Shown here piece by piece: positions 58,967 to 64,000 of a DNA stretch of 64,000 nt. The DNA lies in assembly GCA_047638695.1 (NCBI GenBank), contig JBLINY010000010.1, positions 1 through 64,000 of the forward strand, read 5' to 3'. This stretch comes from JAHECQ01 sp047638695. Its GTDB lineage: Bacteria; Actinomycetota; Acidimicrobiia; Acidimicrobiales; SZUA-35. Both the position numbers and the translations under genes were made by a program. The notes beneath the pieces were generated by a model. The model worked only from the letters and a program-made list of their open reading frames with translations, had not been told where the DNA came from and searched no databases. Position 1 is the stretch's first letter. The number at the start of each line of letters is the position of its first letter.

Positions 58967-60442
58967 TCAGTACCGGTAGTGATCTGGCTTGTAGGGGCCT
59001 TCGACGGGAACGCCGATGTAGTCGGCTTGCTCTTGGGAAAGCACGGTGAGTTTCACACCCAGCGCGTCCAGGTGCAGACGAGCGACCTTTTCGTCGAGGA
59101 TCTTCGGCAGCGTGGAGAGGCTGATGCCGTAGGCCTCGGCGTTCTTGTGCAGTTCGATCTGCGCCAACACCTGGTTGGTAAAGCTGGCTGACATCACGAA
59201 ACTCGGGTGGCCGGTGGCGTTGCCCAAGTTCAGGAGACGGCCCTCGCTGAGGACGAGGATCGACTTACCATCGGGCCACCGGAACTCGTCGACCTGAGGC
59301 TTGATGTTGATGCGCTGGATGTCGCTACTGCGATAGAGGCCAGCCATGTCGATCTCGTTGTCGAAATGGCCGATGTTGCCAACGATGGCGCCTTGCTTCA
59401 TCGCACCCATCATCTCGGCCGAGATGATGTCTTTGTTGCCGGTGCTGGTGATGAAGATGTCAGCCGTGTCCAGCACCCGCTCGATGGTCGTGACCTCGTA
59501 GCCATCCATCGCCGCCTGCAGCGCACAAATCGGGTCGACTTCGCTGATCTGCACCCGTGCTCCCTGGCCGCGCAGCGCTTCAGCGCAGCCCTTACCGACA
59601 TCCCCATAGCCCAGGACCATGGCGGTCTTGCCGCCGATCATGACATCGGTGCCGCGGTTAATGCCGTCGAGTAGCGAGTGCCGAGTGCCGTACTTGTTGT
59701 CGAACTTCGACTTCGTGACGGCGTCGTTCACGTTGATGCCGGGGAACTTGAGCGTCCCCTCGTCCAGCATCTCCTGGAGACGATGCACGCCGGTTGTTGT
59801 TTCTTCCGACACACCGCGGATGTTGGCCGCCATCTTGGTGAAGATCGTGTTGTCTTCGCCCTGCATCTTCCGCAGCAGGTCAAGGATGACGCCCCACTCC
59901 TCAGGGTCTTTATCTTCGTCGAATGCCGGAACGGATCCTGCTGCTTCGAACTCGGCGCCTTTGTGTACCAAGAGGGTGGCGTCGCCACCGTCGTCGAGGA
60001 TCAGGTTGCAGAACTGCTCGTCGTCTGGCCACTGGAGTGCCTGCTCGGTGCACCACCAATACTCCTCGAGCGTCTCACCCTTCCATGCGTAGACGGGAAC
60101 TCCCGTTGGATGGTCGGTGGTGCCCTCGGGGCCAACGACAATGGCGGCCGCCGCTTCGTCCTGTGTGCTGAAAATGTTGCAGCTGACCCAGCGAACCTTG
60201 GCCCCCAACGCAGTAAGTGTCTCGATCAACACCGCAGTCTGGATGGTCATGTGCAGGCTGCCCATGATGCGGGCACCTGCTAACGGTTGCTCGTCGTAAT
60301 ACTCGGCCCGCAGGGCCATCAGGCCCGGCATCTCGTGCTCGGCAAGTTCCATCTGTTTGCGGCCCATTCCGGCCAAATCGAGATCGGCGACCTTGTAGTC
60401 GCCTTGGGCGACCGTGCGCGGCCGAGATTCAGTACTTGTCAT
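58967..60442 (-). CDS. ahcY: Adenosylhomocysteinase
   Basis: A 491-residue NAD-dependent enzyme that hydrolyses S-adenosylhomocysteine to adenosine and homocysteine. MGSLHMTIQTAVLIETL, VSCNIFSTQDEAAAAI, the NAD site LGYGDVGKGCAEALRGQG and the conserved C-terminus PDHYRY are present. The length is typical for the actinobacterial form with the long insert. The start ATG 60442 has AGGAGG nine bases upstream. The 110-base leader shows no SAH-riboswitch pattern that I recognise. Confidence 0.97.
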   Translation of the reverse strand: MTSTESRPRTVAQGDYKVADLDLAGMGRKQMELAEHEMPGLMALRAEYYDEQPLAGARIMGSLHMTIQTAVLIETLTALGAKVRWVSCNIFSTQDEAAAAIVVGPEGTTDHPTGVPVYAWKGETLEEYWWCTEQALQWPDDEQFCNLILDDGGDATLLVHKGAEFEAAGSVPAFDEDKDPEEWGVILDLLRKMQGEDNTIFTKMAANIRGVSEETTTGVHRLQEMLDEGTLKFPGINVNDAVTKSKFDNKYGTRHSLLDGINRGTDVMIGGKTAMVLGYGDVGKGCAEALRGQGARVQISEVDPICALQAAMDGYEVTTIERVLDTADIFITSTGNKDIISAEMMGAMKQGAIVGNIGHFDNEIDMAGLYRSSDIQRINIKPQVDEFRWPDGKSILVLSEGRLLNLGNATGHPSFVMSASFTNQVLAQIELHKNAEAYGISLSTLPKILDEKVARLHLDALGVKLTVLSQEQADYIGVPVEGPYKPDHYRY

Positions 60443-60553
60443 TGCGTCCTCCTGGGAGCGGAACGTGTCTGATGTGGATGATTGGTTCGCGTAACGAGCT
60501 GAGGCCCACTGGCCCGTTCAGACAGCCCACGTCGAGGCACCAAGTCTTTCAGG

Positions 60554-61582
60554 CTACCCGACCCACGTCTTTAGGCCATCGACCTCAGGCAGGGGGCCGG
60601 GATCGACACCGCGATCGCTCGCCGCTTCGATCGACAACTGATCGCCGACGAAGATGAGGTCAAGCAATTGGGCGATGGGACCCTCGCCCCGAGCTCTCAC
60701 CTCGATCACGTCGTGCATGGCCGGTTCGGTGACCTGCTTAACGAACTCGAAGCGATGTGCCGTCTGCGGGTGCTCGGCGTCGTGACGCAACTGGATTTGG
60801 GTGAAGAGCTGCGTTGTTTCGAAATCGCCACCCCAACCCACCAACTCGTTGTGGCAAAGCTCGGGCATGGGGGCCCAGAACGCTGGCGACTTGGCGTTGT
60901 GGTTGTAGGCCACCTTCCAGCGTTTCGCTGCCGTGGTGCCGATCGCCCCGCCTCCATAGATCACTGGCATGGTGCCGCCAACACGATCGGCAATCTGACG
61001 GGCTGGGCTGTTTGACCCGATCAGTTCCTCTCGCCGAATCTTCAGCTCGGTAACCGCTTCGTCGAGCCAGGCCCGCGCTCCGGGAAAGAAGCCCAACTGT
61101 TCGAGCGCCAACATCGGCGGGACAGCAAGCGAACCGAGTGCGCCGCGGGGCATCACCGAATCGGTTACGACGGGGAGCACGGGGGCGTTCGCGTGACGGG
61201 CCAGGGTTTCAAGCTCGCCCCCGGATGTGACGGCAACCAACGATGCACCCGATTCGACTGCCGCCTCGAGCGACTCGAGGGTTTCTTCGGTGGCCCCCGA
61301 CTGACTGATGGCGACGACGAGGGTGGATCGACCCACCCATGACGGAGGCAAATAACCACCGTAGACAACGATGGGCATCGACGAGAAAGGACGAGCACTC
61401 GCAGCCGCTACATCGCCACCGAAACCGCTGTCGCCCATGCCGAGGATCAGCACATGCTCGATGTTCGCCGGATCAGGAAGGCCAGAAATGTCGCCAATCG
61501 CAGCCATCGATGCTTCGATTTGGTCGGGCAGGCTGAGAAGGGCTTCTCTCATGCCAAGGCTGTCGATCATGGAGCCGCTCAT
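60554..61582 (-). CDS. Bifunctional phosphoglucose/phosphomannose isomerase-like (SIS domains)
   Basis: A 342-residue protein with two SIS domains. The first holds VLILGMGDSGFGGDVAAAS and LVVAISQSGATEETLESL. The second holds MPVIYGGGAIGTTAAKRWKVAYNHNAKSPAFWAPMPELCHNELVGW, whose Glu and His are catalytic in the PGI/PMI family. It interconverts glucose-6-, fructose-6- and mannose-6-phosphate. Its start overlaps the Trm112-like gene by 4 bases. It is part of the manB-manA-trm112-pgi run that supplies mannose phosphates. Confidence 0.88.
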   Translation of the reverse strand: MSGSMIDSLGMREALLSLPDQIEASMAAIGDISGLPDPANIEHVLILGMGDSGFGGDVAAASARPFSSMPIVVYGGYLPPSWVGRSTLVVAISQSGATEETLESLEAAVESGASLVAVTSGGELETLARHANAPVLPVVTDSVMPRGALGSLAVPPMLALEQLGFFPGARAWLDEAVTELKIRREELIGSNSPARQIADRVGGTMPVIYGGGAIGTTAAKRWKVAYNHNAKSPAFWAPMPELCHNELVGWGGDFETTQLFTQIQLRHDAEHPQTAHRFEFVKQVTEPAMHDVIEVRARGEGPIAQLLDLIFVGDQLSIEAASDRGVDPGPLPEVDGLKTWVG

Positions 61583-61815
61583 GGTGTGAACGTCGGCTGA
61601 AGGGAGGCGGACGCGATCTTGGATTCGATCCTGGCCACTTCGACGGCATCGAGTGGTTCAGCCTCGTCGATCAACATCACGGGGATGCCGTCGTCAATCC
61701 GATATCTACGAGCAAGGCGAGGGTTGAACAACGCGGCTTCGTCCTCCAAGTAATACAGCGGCCCCTTGTCTTCAGGGCATGCGAGGATGTCCAGCAGTTG
61801 TTGATCGAGCGCCAT
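61579..61815 (-). CDS. Trm112-family protein
   Basis: A 78-residue protein. LLDILACPEDKGPLYYLEDEAALFNPRLARRYRIDDGIPVMLIDEAEPLD is the full Trm112 pattern, with only one of the usual zinc cysteines (ACPEDK), so it may be zinc-free. In actinobacteria the gene often lies between manB/manA and an SIS isomerase gene, as here. The protein may stabilise a partner enzyme, possibly a methyltransferase; the role in this operon is not established. Confidence 0.9.
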   Translation of the reverse strand: MALDQQLLDILACPEDKGPLYYLEDEAALFNPRLARRYRIDDGIPVMLIDEAEPLDAVEVARIESKIASASLQPTFTP

Positions 61816-61819
61816 GCGC

Positions 61820-62983
61820 TCAGGCTAACGGTGTTTCGTGTGGTCGGCCGACGGTGGCGACCCATGCCATACCCGTCCCGGTCAGCGCCCACGGATGATC
61901 GCCGGCCGCAATGAACACCGGTTGCCCCTTGCACACGCCGCCGGCCGAACCCTCAGTAAGCAACACAATGGCGGGGCCAACCACCGACATCGAACCACCC
62001 GCCGACAGGTCGACTCGGGAAAGAGCAAACTCCTCAACCGGAGACGAAAACGTGTGAGCCGACGATGTCGGGTTCTCGGTCGGCACCTCGAGAGGAGAAC
62101 AGTCGACGACAGCGAGCAGTTCGTCGAGATCAATGTGTTTGGGCGTGAGTCCGCCTCGGATCACGTTGTCACTGTTGGCCATCAGCTCGACCCCAACCCC
62201 CGAAAGATAGGCGTGCAGATTGCCAGGACCGAGAAAAAGGGCTTGCCCAGGCTCAAGCGTGATGTGATTCAGCAATAGCCCGACCACGACGCCGACATCA
62301 TCCGGATAGTCGCTGGCTACCCGCTGCAGCGACTGGGTCACATGGAGATACCGGGGGTCAGAACATGACCCCATTGCCGCAACGACTTCGTCGACCAGGA
62401 CCGTGGCGTCAACCGTTTCCAACCGCAGCAAATATTCGAGGCTCGCCGCGAACCGCTGCTGCGGCTCGCCGGAAGCGCTGAGAATTGCCCGCAATGGCTC
62501 AAGCGCCGGAGTCGATAGCGCGTCAAGCAAGCCATGGGCATCGACGAGGGACCGGAACCCACACAGAGCCTCGAACGGCGTGACGGCGCAGATCATCTCC
62601 GGCTTATGGTTGTCGTCCCGGTACGTGCGATTGGGCGCGTCAAGCGGGGTTTGAGCTTCGTTCTCGCGAGCGAAACCAGCTCGCGCTTGTTCAAGCGACG
62701 GGTGCGACTGGATCGAGAGAGCCCGATCGATGGCCAACACCTTGAACAGGTAGGGAAGCTGCCCGAATCTGGCGCTGACGTCGGAACCAAGGTTGGCGAT
62801 AGGAGCCTCGACAATGAGCCGATCGAGACCCACACCATCCACCTTGCTGGGAGCCGATGGATGCGCACCCATCCACAGCTCGGCGCTTGGTCGCCCCTTC
62901 CGCTCGGGTTGATCGAGCAGATCGGGAAGCCATGTCGGGTGACCCCATTCGTATTCTTGAATGGCGCACGCAAGCCGGCGCAC
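61820..62983 (-). CDS. manA: Mannose-6-phosphate isomerase, class I
   Basis: A 387-residue zinc enzyme that interconverts mannose-6-phosphate and fructose-6-phosphate. AIQEYEWGHPTWLPDLL, AELWMGAHPSAPSKV, PYLFKVLAIDRALSIQSHPS, DNHKPEMICAVTPFEALCGFRS and FLGPGNLHAYLSGVGVELMANSDNVIRGGLTPKHID hold the zinc ligands and the catalytic Arg region. I chose GTG 62983, two bases after the manB stop, and not the extended frame to 63112, which overlaps manB. It feeds GDP-mannose synthesis with the adjacent manB. Confidence 0.92.
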   Translation of the reverse strand: MRRLACAIQEYEWGHPTWLPDLLDQPERKGRPSAELWMGAHPSAPSKVDGVGLDRLIVEAPIANLGSDVSARFGQLPYLFKVLAIDRALSIQSHPSLEQARAGFARENEAQTPLDAPNRTYRDDNHKPEMICAVTPFEALCGFRSLVDAHGLLDALSTPALEPLRAILSASGEPQQRFAASLEYLLRLETVDATVLVDEVVAAMGSCSDPRYLHVTQSLQRVASDYPDDVGVVVGLLLNHITLEPGQALFLGPGNLHAYLSGVGVELMANSDNVIRGGLTPKHIDLDELLAVVDCSPLEVPTENPTSSAHTFSSPVEEFALSRVDLSAGGSMSVVGPAIVLLTEGSAGGVCKGQPVFIAAGDHPWALTGTGMAWVATVGRPHETPLA

Positions 62984-62985
62984 GA

Positions 62986-64000
62986 TCAGCCGACCTCGGC
63001 CATCGCTGCTTGCACCTCGGCTACCCGAGCATCGACGGCAGCCTGGTCGGGGGCTTCGAGATTCAGCCGCAAAAGTGGCTCGGTGTTCGACGGCCGAAGG
63101 TTGAACCACCACTCGCCGAGATCGACGGTGAGGCCATCGAGGCGATCGATCGTTTGGTCTGCGTAGTGAGCGGCGACATGCTCGATGACCGCCGCGGCAT
63201 CGCTGACCCGCGTGTTGATTTCTCCCGATGCCTCATAGCGCTTCAAGGGAGCCAGCAACTCTGAAAGCGTTTTGCCAGATCGGCTCAGCTCCTCGAGCAC
63301 CATCATCGACGCGATGAGTCCCGAGTCAGCCCGCCAGTTGTCGCGGAAGTAGTAGTGGGCTGAATGCTCGCCGCCGAACACCGCGTCCTCTTCGGCCATT
63401 GTCTGCTTGATAAACGAGTGGCCAACGCGCGACCGAATGGGCACTCCCCCACTTTCGACAATCATCTCGGGCACGACTTTGCTGCAAATCAGATTGTAAA
63501 TAACGCCGCCCCCCGGATTGTCTCGCAGAATCATCTGGGCCAGCAGCGCTGTAGTCAGCGACCCAGAAACGGGCTCGGCGTTCTCGTCGACCAGGAATAC
63601 CCGGTCGGCGTCGCCATCGAACGCTAAGCCGATGTCGGCACCGGTCTCGAGAACGCGGGCACGCAGGTCGGCCAGATTCTCGATCTGGATCGGGTCAGCA
63701 GGATGGTTCGGGAAGGTGCCGTCGAGTTCACCGAAGAGCACTTCGAGCTCAAAGGGGAGCCCTTCAAAGGACGCTGGCACCACCAGACCGCCCATGCCGT
63801 TCGCGGTATCAGCGATGACCTTCAGCGGTCGGAGACCATCGGCGTTGATAAACGACCGGACGTGTGTGGCGAATCGTTCGAGCATGTCGTCAGACCGGCG
63901 GGAGCCGCTGGTGGGGGCCGCCTCGGCACCGGAGATGGCAACTCGCTTGATGTCGGCCAGGCCGGAGTCTTCACCGATCGGGGTCGCCCCCGAGAGACAG
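62986..64000 (-). CDS. manB: Phosphomannomutase/phosphoglucomutase, C-terminal part (runs off the right edge)
   Basis: Partial alpha-D-phosphohexomutase; the visible 338 residues are the C-terminal two-thirds. The metal-binding loop GLAFDGDADRVFLVDE, the sugar-binding GGEHSAHYYFRDNW and the phosphate-binding SNTEPLLRLNLEA are intact. LSGATPIGEDSGLADIKRVA continues upstream to the edge, so the N-terminal phosphoserine lies outside the window. It converts mannose-6-phosphate to mannose-1-phosphate and is the first gene of the manB-manA-trm112-pgi run. Confidence 0.93.
   Translation of the reverse strand, partial: CLSGATPIGEDSGLADIKRVAISGAEAAPTSGSRRSDDMLERFATHVRSFINADGLRPLKVIADTANGMGGLVVPASFEGLPFELEVLFGELDGTFPNHPADPIQIENLADLRARVLETGADIGLAFDGDADRVFLVDENAEPVSGSLTTALLAQMILRDNPGGGVIYNLICSKVVPEMIVESGGVPIRSRVGHSFIKQTMAEEDAVFGGEHSAHYYFRDNWRADSGLIASMMVLEELSRSGKTLSELLAPLKRYEASGEINTRVSDAAAVIEHVAAHYADQTIDRLDGLTVDLGEWWFNLRPSNTEPLLRLNLEAPDQAAVDARVAEVQAAMAEVG

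Noticed and set aside
60443..60553. Possible SAH riboswitch upstream of ahcY
   Set aside because: The leader has some GGCC pairing but not the conserved core that I know for SAH riboswitches.
62984..63112. Upstream extension of manA
   Set aside because: It overlaps manB and has no mannose-isomerase similarity; GTG 62983 is followed at once by the family N-terminus.

Overview
The window is high-GC DNA from an actinobacterium, most likely class Acidimicrobiia (Ilumatobacter-like or a relative). Three things suggest this: the actinobacterial mec-cysO-cysM cysteine pathway, the many luciferase-like (F420-type) oxidoreductases, and the density of P450, VOC, SnoaL and Baeyer-Villiger genes. No rRNA or tRNA is present. 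The only RNA gene I can define is tmRNA (ssrA). The taxonomic call is inference.

Left end (1-5640): the 5' part of murI and a mec-cysO-cysM operon for O-phosphoserine-dependent cysteine synthesis (all minus strand), then smpB, two LLM flavin-dependent oxidoreductase genes and ssrA (plus strand). The ssrA tag reads ANKADFALAA.

Accessory island (5621-13619): 18 bp of the ssrA 3' end is repeated exactly at 13602-13619, which is the signature of integration into tmRNA. Between the repeats lie a VapBC toxin-antitoxin pair, an SNF2 helicase and SWIM zinc-finger protein pair, and a decayed Upf1-like helicase-nuclease. In the helicase, a 7-bp tandem repeat breaks the reading frame. No integrase is visible.

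Middle (13.6-49 kb): mixed metabolic and envelope genes. These include two MFS transporters, a TadE/TadG-like surface protein, AlkC DNA repair, an ECF sigma factor with an overlapping membrane partner, an amidase, a D-2-hydroxyacid dehydrogenase, a Baeyer-Villiger-type monooxygenase, folE, a Nudix hydrolase and a zinc-protease-like membrane protein. A compact plus-strand operon (32466-38651) combines a VOC protein, two allantoinase-like polysaccharide deacetylases, a SnoaL protein, a cupin and two LLM oxidoreductases, and looks like an uncharacterised catabolic pathway. A minus-strand group follows: a pyridine-nucleotide-disulfide/FNR fusion, a membrane-anchored beta-propeller-like protein and an Hsp70 with a proline-rich tail. 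This zone also holds many broken genes: an amber-interrupted methyltransferase, a P450 with several lesions, and remnants of enoyl-CoA hydratase, nitroreductase and DUF5655 genes.

Right end (49-64 kb): mostly housekeeping genes on the minus strand. Reading right to left they are manB (partial), manA, a Trm112-like gene, a phosphoglucose/phosphomannose isomerase gene, ahcY, an intact P450 gene, a VOC gene, comF, hpf, secA, prfB, ftsE and ftsX, followed by a plus-strand azlCD exporter pair. The first four link sugar-phosphate interconversion to GDP-mannose supply, and ahcY recycles S-adenosylhomocysteine. The secA-prfB-ftsE-ftsX block joins secretion, translation termination and cell division.
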